From Glaciihabitans sp. INWT7 (lineage in GTDB: Bacteria > Actinomycetota > Actinomycetes > Actinomycetales > Microbacteriaceae), in NCBI RefSeq assembly GCF_014217685.1, contig NZ_CP043653.1, positions 1,058,419 through 1,122,418 of the forward strand: a stretch of 64,000 bases of DNA. The letters run 5' to 3'. Positions within the stretch are counted from its first letter, which is position 1. The number at the start of each line of letters is the position of its first letter. This document shows, one piece after another, positions 25,686 through 34,051 of the stretch. The translations under genes were made by a program, and so were the position numbers. A model generated the notes under the pieces. It searched no databases. It was not told the DNA's origin and saw only the letters and a program-made list of their open reading frames with translations.

Positions 25686-26357
25686 ATGGCAGGCAATCCC
25701 GACCTCGACGGCGGCGCGGCCGTCACCCGCAGCCTTCTCGGCTAGGGTGTGATCGCCGGTCCGTTCTATGTGATCTTCGGTCTGGTGCTTGCGTTCACCA
25801 GGCCCGGGTTCGATCTCAGGCGCCACTCGCTGTCGCTGCTGACGCTCGGTGACCTCGGATGGCTGCAGCGCACGAACCTGATCCTCACCGGCATCATGGC
25901 GGTCGTCGCGGCCTTCGGCATGCTTCGCGCCATTCGCAACGGACGGGGCTTGGCCATGGGTGTGCTGGTGATCGTCTACGGCGCGGGCTTGGTGTTGAGC
26001 GCCATTTTTGGCCCCGACCCCGTCGAAGGATTCCCCGTGGGATCCGCGGGCGGCACGTTTACACTCAGCGGCATCCTTCACCTCCTGTTCGGCGCCCTGG
26101 GGTTCCTTGCGATCGCGGTTGCAGCCTTCGCGTATTCGGCATGGAGCCGCAGTGTCGGGGCGCGAGGTCGGGCGACGGGGAGCATCGTGCTCGGCCTGCT
26201 CGTCATCCTCGGATTCGTCGGCGGAGCCGCCCTGTCATCCCAGCCGATCGGCGTGCTCCTGCTGTGGGTCGCCGTACTGGCGCAATTCTTGTGGTTGGGC
26301 ATCGCATCCGCCCACATTTACGCCCGGTCGCCGCACCCACTTCGATCCCTGCGATAG
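25686..26357 (+). pseudogene. DUF998 membrane protein interrupted by in-frame TAG
   Basis: Frame from ATG 25686: MAGNPDLDGGAAVTRSLLG, TAG at 25743-25745, then GVIAGPFYVIFGLVLAFTRP, DLRRHSLSLLTLGDLGWLQR and further spans to 26357. DUF998 proteins have about six membrane segments and the RPGFDLRRHPLSLLxLG signature seen here. In relatives the residue at the stop is an ordinary amino acid. A GTG at 25749 could restart translation, giving 202 aa that keep all membrane spans but lose the ribosome-binding region (CAGGAG at 25674-25679) position. So it is either a recent nonsense mutation, a sequencing error or a shortened functional gene. Confidence 0.75.
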
Positions 26358-26773
26358 CGACCGCGTGGAGTGAACGTCAGCAAGCGCTACGAGCGACGCC
26401 CACTCCCGGGGTGAGAGTCGCTTTCGGCGAGACGGAAGGCTGCCCGCCCGTCCCACCGTTGGCGCAGCGGGTCGCCATGCCGCGTGGGGACGATATCCAC
26501 GCCGCTGGTCGCGGAGCGCCCCGACTCACGAGTTGCACCCTCTACACGGAGCGAAACGGGCAACTCGAGGTTGCAGTTCACGGGTCTCCTCTGACCGGGG
26601 CGTTATCGGTCGTGGCCGCGCTACCCCGTCAATCGTGATGTCTGACTTTTCGTCGAAGAAGCTGAAGCGCCCGCGAATGCGCTCGCCGGCGCGCCGATGC
26701 CTCCAGGCAAGCAAACGCGATCGGCGAAAACACGTCGACCGACGTTCCCCGGATGGCTCACTGCCTGACGAGT
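26358..26773. other. 416-bp region without a recognised gene
   Basis: No reading frame here resembles a protein family and no hairpin terminator or tandem repeat was noticed. It separates the DUF998 gene from the convergent phosphatase gene. Confidence 0.4.
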
Positions 26774-27430
26774 TCAGGACTCCGAGGGGACCATGGGAAG
26801 CTCGGCGCCGTAGTTCCACGAAAGGATTGCCGGCTGCTCGCGGTAGAAACTGAGCACGGACACTGATCCCGCGTCCAGGGTGATCTGAGCCCCGAAACGG
26901 GGGGCCATCCGCAGAAAAACGGCGGTCAGGATACGCAGAAAGTGACCGTGTGCGATCAGGGCGACATCTCCCTCCACCATTGCAGGCAGCACTCGCGTGA
27001 GCACGCGCGAGGCGCGCGCGGCGACCTCCTCCACCGTCTCGCCGGGCGTCTGGCCCCGAATCACGCCGTGCGTGAAAGCACTCCAGTTGTAACCGAGCTC
27101 GCTGCGGATGTCGCGCGAGGTGCGCCCTTCGTATCCGCCGTAGTCCCATTCGACGAGGAGCGGATCGACGTCGGCATGCAGGCCCGCCAGTTCGGCGGTC
27201 CGCTTCGCGCGCTGCAGAGGGGAGCTCAGAACCAGTGAGAAATCGTAGCCAGCGACCAACCGACCTGCGCCGCGGGCAAGCTCCTCACCTCGAGCAGTGA
27301 GCGGAACATCCGTGAGGCCGGTGTGGCGTCCTTCCTTGGACCATTCCGTCTCCCCATGGCGCAGCAAGACCAACTTCCCCGAAGGGTTGTCGGGAGCGGG
27401 GCGTTCGGGCAGCGGATCGTTTGTGAGCAT
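26774..27430 (-). CDS. Histidine phosphatase family protein (phosphoglycerate-mutase-like)
   Basis: 218 aa. LVLLRHGETEWSKEGRHTGLTD holds the catalytic RHGE motif (His near residue 24); IAHGHFLRIL supplies the second conserved His (about residue 160). VLSSPLQRAKRTAELAG and VEWDYGGYEGRTSRDI are typical of the acid phosphatase/cobalamin phosphatase-like branch. It dephosphorylates small molecules through a phosphohistidine. Substrate not predictable. Confidence 0.88.
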   Translation of the reverse strand: MLTNDPLPERPAPDNPSGKLVLLRHGETEWSKEGRHTGLTDVPLTARGEELARGAGRLVAGYDFSLVLSSPLQRAKRTAELAGLHADVDPLLVEWDYGGYEGRTSRDIRSELGYNWSAFTHGVIRGQTPGETVEEVAARASRVLTRVLPAMVEGDVALIAHGHFLRILTAVFLRMAPRFGAQITLDAGSVSVLSFYREQPAILSWNYGAELPMVPSES

Positions 27431-27446
27431 CCTCTAACCGTAATCG

Positions 27447-27474
27447 CGTTGGCTCGCAGATGGCCGAGCCAACG
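27447..27474. terminator. Hairpin terminator candidate
   Basis: CGTTGGCTCG (27447-27456), 8-nt loop, CGAGCCAACG (27465-27474), perfect 10-bp stem. It follows the stop of the minus-strand gene at 27517 and precedes the phosphatase gene. There is no U-tract, as is common for actinobacterial hairpin terminators. Confidence 0.6.
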
Positions 27475-27516
27475 GAACAGCGGTCGGGTCGCTGGGCAAC
27501 CTTCGTCGACAATTCT

Positions 27517-27870
27517 CTATGCGGACTGCACGGCGATGTTGATGGCATCCACAACGGACCGGGGCTGATCCACGGTGAGAACCAGTCGTGTGTAGTGCTC
27601 GTCAAGCAACTCGATCACGACTGTTTCGTTGGGAGCACTGACGTTCCAGAACGACCTGTCGCCGTCCTTACTGAAACTTCCCGCCCATTTGCCCGGTACG
27701 GCCAGTCCTGGGGCGCGGAGCCCCTTCGGCTCGTGGTTTGCACCGGGGTCGAATGTCGCACCGCGCACATGGCTGAGGGGTATTTCCAACTTGCGCGTGA
27801 ATGACCACAGCTTGTCGAGTCCCTGTGGTTCGACAACAAGCATCGTGTCGGTCAGGGTGATGATGTTCAT
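27517..27870 (-). CDS. Conserved hypothetical protein (possible PH-like fold)
   Basis: 117 aa, soluble: MNIITLTDTMLVVEPQGLDK, WSFTRKLEIPLSHVRGATFD, FWNVSAPNETVVIELLDEHYTRLVL. The string of short beta strands ending in a helix (PRSVVDAINIAVQSA) resembles bacterial PH-like domains. Its start overlaps the TetR stop (ATGA), so both are made from one mRNA. Function unknown. Confidence 0.7.
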   Translation of the reverse strand: MNIITLTDTMLVVEPQGLDKLWSFTRKLEIPLSHVRGATFDPGANHEPKGLRAPGLAVPGKWAGSFSKDGDRSFWNVSAPNETVVIELLDEHYTRLVLTVDQPRSVVDAINIAVQSA

Positions 27871-28265
27871 GCGGGATCCTTTGTCGTGGATTCTTCGGTA
27901 AGTGTTTCGAGGGCGCGCTCGAGGAGTCGCTCCCCGAGAGACTGTGGGGTGTGTTCGGATGCTCTGCCCGACAAGATGTCGAACGCGATGGCTCGAATTT
28001 CGGGGTCCCGCCGCGCGAGCTCCATGAGGGCGACGAGGAGCAAGTCAGTTGCATCATTCGTGGGGATTGCTTGCCCGGCGCTTTGCCTCAGCGCCAAAAC
28101 GAAGAGACCGCGTTTGCTCCCGAACGCTTTGTACAGACTCCCGCGATGCAGGCCCGTCGCCACGACGAGGTCGTCTATCGACGTTCCTTCGTAACCACCG
28201 CTGCGAAACACTTCCGCGCATTGAGCCACGATGTCAGCTTCGATGAATGTTCTGTTCCGGCCCAT
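27867..28265 (-). CDS. TetR-family regulator (short)
   Basis: 132 aa. HTH at residues 6-52 (FIEADIVAQCAEVFRSGGYE, SIDDLVVATGLHRGSLYKAFGSKRGLF). The C-terminal domain is only about 75 residues, shorter than the family norm of 180-200 aa, but the gene is intact and coupled to the downstream gene, so it may be a minimal form. Upstream, AACGATC occurs twice (28288-28294, 28302-28308) as possible half-sites. Confidence 0.82.
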   Translation of the reverse strand: MGRNRTFIEADIVAQCAEVFRSGGYEGTSIDDLVVATGLHRGSLYKAFGSKRGLFVLALRQSAGQAIPTNDATDLLLVALMELARRDPEIRAIAFDILSGRASEHTPQSLGERLLERALETLTEESTTKDPA

Positions 28266-28287
28266 CCCCTCAGACTACGGATTGGGA

Positions 28288-28308
28288 AACGATCATTCAA
28301 GAACGATC
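28288..28308. promoter_or_regulatory. AACGATC direct repeat, candidate TetR site
   Basis: Two copies 14 bp apart, 23-43 bp upstream of the TetR start; the second extends to a GATCGGTC-like dyad. The rest of the 250-bp gap 28266-28516 shows nothing else. Confidence 0.35.
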
Positions 28309-28503
28309 GGTCAACAAAGTGCGGGATGCTTCCCTTAGCGGTGCTTGATTAATTTCAGCCCGTGAGCCTGACGGTGACCGCGGTAGATGTGCCGTCAACC
28401 CGCCCAACGTGTGGCGGGCCGAGTCTGCGTCGATTGATGACGGCTTGCGCGAGGCGGATGTTCCCGACGGATAGTGGCGGGAACTGCCCGGTTTGCACAC
28501 CCG

Positions 28504-28509
28504 TACGAT
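28504..28509 (+). promoter_or_regulatory. -10-like hexamer of APH gene
   Basis: TACGAT, 7 nt before the ATG at 28517; leaderless spacing and no Shine-Dalgarno. Confidence 0.4.
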
Positions 28510-28516
28510 CGTGCTT

Positions 28517-29323
28517 ATGGAGTGGGTTGCGGGATCGGTGCCGGTCTATGTGGACCGCTGGGCTGTTCAGCCGCACGGCGAAACGGTGACGACGCCTTCC
28601 AGCTGGCTGGTTCCGGGGCGCTGGCACGATCGAGACGTCATGCTCAAGGTCGCTCGGATCGCCGAGGAGGGCCGAGGTGGCACGGTGCTGGCATGGTGGT
28701 CAGGAGATGCCGCAGCCGAGGTGTACGAAGTCAGTGACCAGGCCGTGCTCATGGAACGGGCATCCGGGCGGCGGGACTTGACCACGATGTGCCAGACAGG
28801 TCTCGATGATGAGGCCACCAACATCCTCTGCGCAACCATCTCGTTTCTCCACGGCGCCTCTGCAATTTCGGCGGCGCCCGTGGGGGTCGTGCCATTGTCT
28901 CGATGGTTCCAGGACCTGGTCGGCGCCGACGCGGCACGGTTTCAAGCCGGCAGCATGGCGCGCGCGGCGGTCATGGCGCGAGAACTGCTGGAGGTCTCGC
29001 ACGCAGAAGGCCAGGTGGTTCTCCATGGGGACCTCCATCACGGCAATGTCCTGGATTTCGACGGCCGCTGGTTGGCCATCGATCCTAAAGGCTTGTTTGG
29101 TTACCGCGCATTCGACTACGCCAATATCTTCTGCAACCCCACCGCGGACGTGGCGGTATCCAATTTTCACCGCCGCCTGGCGATCGTCAGCGAGCACTCG
29201 GGGCTCGACGCAGAGGTGCTGCGGTCGTGGGTCATGGCGTGGTGCGCGCTTTCGGTGACGTGGACCGACAGCAGCGGTGCACAACCATGGACCGCTCACG
29301 CCATCTTGAGCGAGTTCGGCTGA
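28517..29323 (+). CDS. Aminoglycoside/hydroxyurea phosphotransferase, APH(6)-like
   Basis: 268 aa. VLHGDLHHGNVLDF (Brenner motif, catalytic Asp) followed by LAIDPKGLFGYRAFDYANIF (metal-binding Asp) is the signature of the APH(6)/streptomycin 6-kinase and hydroxyurea-phosphotransferase family. The N-terminal lobe contains DRDVMLKVARIAEEGRGG with the ATP-contact Lys. Such enzymes transfer phosphate from ATP to a streptomycin hydroxyl, although chromosomal homologues often have other or unknown substrates. Monocistronic. Confidence 0.87.
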   Translation: MEWVAGSVPVYVDRWAVQPHGETVTTPSSWLVPGRWHDRDVMLKVARIAEEGRGGTVLAWWSGDAAAEVYEVSDQAVLMERASGRRDLTTMCQTGLDDEATNILCATISFLHGASAISAAPVGVVPLSRWFQDLVGADAARFQAGSMARAAVMARELLEVSHAEGQVVLHGDLHHGNVLDFDGRWLAIDPKGLFGYRAFDYANIFCNPTADVAVSNFHRRLAIVSEHSGLDAEVLRSWVMAWCALSVTWTDSSGAQPWTAHAILSEFG

Positions 29324-29588
29324 TACTTCACGGCCGGGCGAAGGTGCCCTCGGGAACATCTCGCGGCCCGTGATTTTTCAGGGCACGTTCCCTGCGCGAG
29401 GAGAAGGTCCTGTGGTGACTCCGGAGTTGCCCGACCCGGCGATTACATCACGGTCTTTTTCCCGCAGGGGAAACATCGGGGCCTCATCCCGGTCTAGGGG
29501 CGGTGGACGCCCGTGCCCGCAAGCCGGACGGTGAGCGCGACTCCTTTCGTCTCGACAGGGGGTTCCGCTCCCGGCTTCCTGATTCGCG

Positions 29589-30113
29589 TCAGCTCGGTTC
29601 GCTCGTGACTCCGGCGGCTTCGGCCACCTGATGGTGCAGCTCTGCGTGGTCGGCGGCGGTGAGTGTCTCGTTGCCATCGAATGTGTATGGCTGGCCTTTG
29701 CCGGTTTCGATGAAGGTTTTGAGGCTCCCGTTCACGAACATGCCCCATGCGTTCGAGCAGATCTCGTAGCATTCGTCTTCGGGCTTGAGGCCGTCGTGGG
29801 TGAAGGTGACTCGGGTTCCCTCGTCGGTCTCGCTGATGTCGAATCGGACGGTTGTGCTGGTCCACTCACGCTTGTCGGTGACGAAGTCGAGGTAGCTGCC
29901 GGTGACAAACCACGCAATACGACTTCCGGGGGCGAGTTCGCTGACGCGAAAGCCGCTGTAGTGCAGCCCGGGGACGACGTAGACGAACTCGTCGCCCACT
30001 GTGGTGGTGGAGCCGGTGATCCGCCCCCACCACCCCGGAACGTCGTTGATCGCGTCGAACGCCTGTCGTGGTGTGGCGTCCACGGTGATCGTCGTGGTGA
30101 AGTTCGCGGTCAT
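29589..30113 (-). CDS. SRPBCC/AHSA1-domain protein
   Basis: 174 aa. TTTITVDATPRQAFDAINDVPGWW (START-like first strand and helix), GSRIAWFVT, TTVRFDISETDEGTRVTFTHDGL and a final helix with WGMFVNGSLKTFIETG: activator of Hsp90 ATPase homologue 1-like fold, a hydrophobic-ligand-binding barrel. GGGAG precedes the chosen ATG. Divergent from an HxlR regulator that probably controls it. The 265 bp downstream (29324-29588) show no gene. Confidence 0.88.
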   Translation of the reverse strand: MTANFTTTITVDATPRQAFDAINDVPGWWGRITGSTTTVGDEFVYVVPGLHYSGFRVSELAPGSRIAWFVTGSYLDFVTDKREWTSTTVRFDISETDEGTRVTFTHDGLKPEDECYEICSNAWGMFVNGSLKTFIETGKGQPYTFDGNETLTAADHAELHHQVAEAAGVTSEPS

Positions 30114-30187
30114 CTTTGTGCTCCCTTGCTTCCGTCTCAAAAGGAGAGACCTTCCCGGTTTGCGTGAAACACAATGTAGCTCGCGGC

Positions 30188-30204
30188 ACTTGCATCATGC
30201 AAGT
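30188..30204. promoter_or_regulatory. 17-bp palindrome, HxlR operator candidate
   Basis: ACTTGCAT-C-ATGCAAGT, perfect 8-bp arms, midway between the divergent SRPBCC and HxlR genes and 15 nt before the HxlR ATG. Repeated ACTTGC half-sites resemble the arms at 23889-23923. Confidence 0.75.
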
Positions 30205-30218
30205 AGTAGATTCGCACC

Positions 30219-30695
30219 ATGTTGGGTAATTCTTACGACAGCCAGGTGTGCTCGATCGCACGATCACTCGAACTCGTCGGCGAGCGGTGGAGCCTGCTCA
30301 TCATCCGCGACGCCATGTTCGGTTCCGTAACGCGTTTCGGCGACTTTCAACACAATCTCGGGATCGCGACCAATGTGCTCACCTCCCGACTGGAATCGTT
30401 GGTGGCCTGCGGCATCCTGGCGCGCGAAGGTTCAGCCGACTACATCCTCACGACCAAGGGACGCGCGCTTGCCGTTGCGCTCATCGCCCTTACCGAGTGG
30501 GGCGACGCGTGGGCCTCTCCCATCGAACCGCCGATCCTGTACCGACACACTGCCTGTGCTGGCGGCGCGGTGCACGCGGTCGCCACGTGCGAGGCGTGCG
30601 GCAGAGTGCCCGCAGACGAGATCGGCATCCAACTTGGTCCCGGCATGCCCGCCGAGTACCCCGCAACGCGACGCGGAGGAACCCGCGCGAACTGA
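30219..30695 (+). CDS. HxlR-family winged-helix regulator
   Basis: 158 aa. CSIARSLELVGERWSLLIIRDAMFGSVTRFGDFQ, then LTSRLESLVACGILAREG: the HxlR HTH with its N-terminal Cys (CSIA), which in some relatives senses electrophiles or oxidants. A C-terminal extension holds HTACAGGAVHAVATCEACGRV, a four-Cys arrangement (C-x(n)-CEAC) that could bind zinc. Likely represses the divergent SRPBCC gene. Confidence 0.9.
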   Translation: MLGNSYDSQVCSIARSLELVGERWSLLIIRDAMFGSVTRFGDFQHNLGIATNVLTSRLESLVACGILAREGSADYILTTKGRALAVALIALTEWGDAWASPIEPPILYRHTACAGGAVHAVATCEACGRVPADEIGIQLGPGMPAEYPATRRGGTRAN

Positions 30696-30811
30696 TCGAA
30701 CCCGCGGCCGGTCAGATGTGTCGCGAATCAACCCGCCCTCTCGCCACTGGACCGTAACTCGAACCCCTGAGGGAGCGGAATCGGGGCCTCGACGCTGCGC
30801 GCGGAGCTCCT

Positions 30812-31093
30812 TCAATCCTGGAGTTCGCCCAGGTGCACAGTCACTGTGTCCCCGGCGTGCTTGCCGATGGCGTCCTGCAAGGATTTCCTGATCGGAAGCA
30901 TGTGTCCGCCCTTGTGAGGCAGCATCGACGTGGTGAAAGTATTGCCCTCGACCGTCGCGACGACCTTGATGGCCTTACCCGTCCCGAGAGTGGCCAGCGA
31001 GTCCGCCATGATTGCGCAGGTCCAGTTATTGGGCCCCATATTGCCCTGCAACACCGTGGTGAATGTGTGGTCAAGAGGCCGGACATCAGTCAT
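30812..31093 (-). CDS. DUF1905 domain protein
   Basis: 93 aa: FTTVLQGNMGPNNWTCAIMADSLA, GKAIKVVATVEG, FTTSMLPHKGGHMLPIRKSL, GDTVTVHLGEL. This is a stand-alone DUF1905 beta-barrel, a domain of the YdeI/OmpD-associated group. Function unknown. Confidence 0.85.
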   Translation of the reverse strand: MTDVRPLDHTFTTVLQGNMGPNNWTCAIMADSLATLGTGKAIKVVATVEGNTFTTSMLPHKGGHMLPIRKSLQDAIGKHAGDTVTVHLGELQD

Positions 31094-31233
31094 GGGCTCA
31101 CCCTAGGCGCGACGAGGAATACTGTCCATCGCTGTGGGCTCGACAGCTGGAGGCCAGTGCCTTGACCAGCAATGCCAGCGGTGACCAACCCGGGGGGCGG
31201 GACGGTTGGCCCGGTAGGAGGACGTGGCAAGGT

Positions 31234-32511
31234 TTAGCTCTTGGCGAGTCGTTGGGCGTCCTTGTCGGCGGTCGATATGCCCGCTCGTGGGCGGGTGGCG
31301 AAGGAGCCGGCGGCTATGAATGCCACCGCCAGTAACGCCACGACCAGCCAGAACGCGTTCAGGAGGCCGACTGCTTCTGACAAGCTGCCGATGATGGGTG
31401 GGCCGGCCAGGTTGGCGAGGTAGCCGATTGAGGCGACTGCGCTGACTCTGGCGGCCCCGTTCGGGCCGCTCTCGGCTGCCGCCGACATTCCGAGGGGAAA
31501 CCCCATGGAGACGCCCACCGCCCACAGCACTACCCCGGTCAACACCAACCACACAGGGCCGCCGAGGATGAAGATCACCAGGCCCACAACCCCGATGGCG
31601 GTCGTCAGCCGGATGGTCGCCACCCGGCCGATTCGATCAACGACGGGACCGCCGGCAACCCGGGCGGCCGTTTCGGAGATCGCGAAGACGGTGAAGAACA
31701 ATGCCGCGATCGTCTCGGTTTGCCCGTGACCGTCGCTGGCTGAGAGTGACAGCCAACTGTTCGCCGTGCCCTCGCCGAGTTCGGCGCCGAGCATGACGAG
31801 GCCGATCAAAAGAAGGCGCGGGTCAAGGAGTCTCCGCACCGATTGTCCCAGGCGCACCCACCATGAGGTGCCGGCCGAGGGGTCGAGCGGTGCCGCCTCT
31901 GCGGTAGGAACGTGTAGGTATCGGGTGGCGCCAAGACCCACGATGGCAATGAGGGCAGCCTCTGCGAGGAATTGCCACACGAAGTCGATACTGAGGGCTG
32001 CCGCGGCGGCGCCGATCCCGGATCCGACGACGGCTCCAGCGGACCAGGCGGCATGCAGGAGAGGCATCAAGGTTTTGTCGGCGGCCTTTTCCACCGCGGC
32101 ACCTTGAACGTTGATCATGACGTCGAAGCTTCCGACGCCCAAGCCCACGACGATGAACCCGACGGCGGTGGCAGGCACCGACGCGGCGAATCCCGCGCCA
32201 GAACCCACGATGGCGATCCCGGTGGCGATAAGGATCGCGGCGCTTCCGATAGCTCTCTTCGGACCCAGACGCGCCAGAACGTGCGACGACAGTGCAACAC
32301 CGGTGATCGAACCGATTGTGACTCCCGCCAAGGCGAGACCGACAAGACCGTCTCCGATGTTCAGGGAGTCTCGAATGCTCAGCAGACGGGGGCCCCAGGT
32401 CGCGAGCGCGATACCGCCGAGGGCGAAGAGCACCATGACCGCATTTCGCCACGAAGGAACGTCCGGCGATGAAACGGAAAGGGGATTGGTTTGATTACCG
32501 TGAACGTTCAC
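31234..32511 (-). CDS. MFS transporter
   Basis: 425 aa with about twelve membrane spans (NAVMVLFALGGIALATWGPRL through VALLAVAFIAAGSFATRPRA) and the MFS loop motif LARLGPKRAIGS between spans 2 and 3. It resembles proton-driven small-molecule or sugar exporters of the FucP/YbjJ-like type. The GTG start at 32509-32511 lies inside the LacI-type palindrome, so the true start may be this leaderless GTG or slightly downstream; the N-terminal 25 residues are not hydrophobic. The LacI gene lies 77 bp upstream in the same direction. Confidence 0.85.
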   Translation of the reverse strand: MNVHGNQTNPLSVSSPDVPSWRNAVMVLFALGGIALATWGPRLLSIRDSLNIGDGLVGLALAGVTIGSITGVALSSHVLARLGPKRAIGSAAILIATGIAIVGSGAGFAASVPATAVGFIVVGLGVGSFDVMINVQGAAVEKAADKTLMPLLHAAWSAGAVVGSGIGAAAAALSIDFVWQFLAEAALIAIVGLGATRYLHVPTAEAAPLDPSAGTSWWVRLGQSVRRLLDPRLLLIGLVMLGAELGEGTANSWLSLSASDGHGQTETIAALFFTVFAISETAARVAGGPVVDRIGRVATIRLTTAIGVVGLVIFILGGPVWLVLTGVVLWAVGVSMGFPLGMSAAAESGPNGAARVSAVASIGYLANLAGPPIIGSLSEAVGLLNAFWLVVALLAVAFIAAGSFATRPRAGISTADKDAQRLAKS

Positions 32512-32514
32512 GGT
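32497..32514. promoter_or_regulatory. LacI-type operator, 18-bp perfect palindrome
   Basis: ACCGTGAACGTTCACGGT, with the central CG and TGAACG/CGTTCA half-sites of LacI/GalR operators. It covers the MFS start, so binding would block transcription of the transporter while leaving the upstream lacI-type gene transcribed. Confidence 0.8.
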
Positions 32515-32588
32515 TAGGACGCTATCAGAGTGACAGAGGGGTCGTCCAGCCCAGCGGTGCGGGCATTTGAAGTCTGTTGCCTAGTCGC

Positions 32589-33608
32589 TCAGCCAGAGTG
32601 CCGCAGCGTGAGTGTGAGGGGCACGGCGCTGATGGTGGACGAAGTTCCTTGAGGAGAGTCGTCGTGTAGGGCACTAGCGAGAGCGGTCAAAGCAGACGAG
32701 GCGAGCCGCGATTTGTCGATAGCGAGGGTGCTCAGCTCCGGGGTTACTGCACGCCCCATGGCCAACCCGTCGATTCCGATGACGGCGATGTCGCTGGGCA
32801 CGTTCTTGCCCGCTGCGGCGAGGGCTTTAAGGGCACCAAAGGCCATGATGTCGTTATAGACCAGGAGTGCGTCGACGCCGGGCCAGCCTGCCAGCACGTC
32901 GCGGGCTGCTCGAGCGCCGCCGTCCAGAGATTCCTCGCCCGCGAACTCTGGCCGGTCAAAGCCCGGAAGACCCATCGCCTCAACGTAATGGCGATAGAGG
33001 TTCAGCCTGTCGCGGGGACCTTCCGTGGAGTTGATGAATGCAATGTTCCTCCGCCCAGTTCCATGCAGGTGGTGGAGGGCCTCGGCCATCGCGGGGGCGA
33101 GGTCCAGCACGACGCGAGCGTCAAGGCGTGGATGTTCGGGTCCGTCCAGCATGACGATCGGAATTCGAAGCCCCGCGCCTTCTAAGACGTCTTCGGGAAG
33201 AAGGGACAGGGTGTCGCTGCGGCACCCGGTGAGTAAAACCGCGTCGACTCCGAGCACCATGGAGGCCACTTGTGCGCGGCCACGGATCGGGTCTGAGCCG
33301 ACGTCGCAGAGCAGCAAGCTCCAGTCCCGTTCAGCGGCCTGGCGAGAAAGGATCGATGCTAGTTCCGCGAAGTAGGGGTTGCTGAGGTCATCGATGATCA
33401 GCCCCACTGTCGTCCGGCGTCCCTGGACCAGACTCTGCGCAGCCCGGTTGGGGCGGTAGTTCAAGGTTCGGGCGGCCGCGATGACGCGCTGTTTTGTGGA
33501 CGGTTTCACGTCGGCGAGATCGTTCAGTGCACGAGTCACCGTCTGGCGAGAGACCCCCGCAAGCTCGGCCACGTCGATGATTGTGGCCCGAGGGGACGAT
33601 GAAGGCAT
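32589..33608 (-). CDS. LacI-family transcriptional repressor
   Basis: 339 aa. HTH at residues 9-30 (IIDVAELAGVSRQTVTRALNDL) plus the hinge (YRPNRAAQSLVQGRRTTVGLIIDDLSNPYF), then a periplasmic-binding-protein-like effector domain ending LTLRHSG. It very likely binds the palindrome at 32497-32514 just downstream and represses the MFS gene; the effector is unknown. Confidence 0.95.
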   Translation of the reverse strand: MPSSSPRATIIDVAELAGVSRQTVTRALNDLADVKPSTKQRVIAAARTLNYRPNRAAQSLVQGRRTTVGLIIDDLSNPYFAELASILSRQAAERDWSLLLCDVGSDPIRGRAQVASMVLGVDAVLLTGCRSDTLSLLPEDVLEGAGLRIPIVMLDGPEHPRLDARVVLDLAPAMAEALHHLHGTGRRNIAFINSTEGPRDRLNLYRHYVEAMGLPGFDRPEFAGEESLDGGARAARDVLAGWPGVDALLVYNDIMAFGALKALAAAGKNVPSDIAVIGIDGLAMGRAVTPELSTLAIDKSRLASSALTALASALHDDSPQGTSSTISAVPLTLTLRHSG

Positions 33609-34051
33609 ACGGCGAGGCTACTTCCCCTTTCGAGATCACCGCTCGCTCCACAGATTTTGGCCCGGCCCCACAGTTCTACAGACCACCGCGCCGGGTGGTC
33701 GCTGGTTTCCCAGAGCCATCGCTGAATGCAACCGACGCCGTCGCGCTGCGGTTCTGTCTGCACAGTGTTGTCCGTCCATGGACACCACGCTCATCGATAA
33801 GGGCGGTCCCCTGCGGTGAAGGTAGTGAATGCAGGCAAGATGCGCATCGGCACGCCGATGTCCGGGGCAGACGTCTGGCCAAAGCCGATCGCGATGCGTC
33901 GAAGGACGCCTCGCGTGTAAGAATCGCTTGCCCAGTCATTCCGAGAAGCGCGTCACGCGTCGAGCGGTAGTCGCCATCGCAGGCGGCTTTGCGTCGCGGT
34001 GATTTTTCGCTCCGCCGCGCGCGAGAGTCGTTCGGGAGTCGGTTCTACAGA
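33609..34051. other. 443-bp region without a recognised gene
   Basis: Open frames exist on both strands but none resembles a protein family. It contains the LacI-gene promoter region and the 3' side of the hydrolase gene. Confidence 0.4.

Noticed and set aside
26526-27149. 207-codon minus-strand frame
   Set aside because: Overlaps the phosphatase gene in another frame and ends in unrecognisable sequence.
33481-33970. Short plus-strand frames between the LacI and hydrolase genes
   Set aside because: Compositionally random, no family resemblance, partly antisense to the LacI gene.
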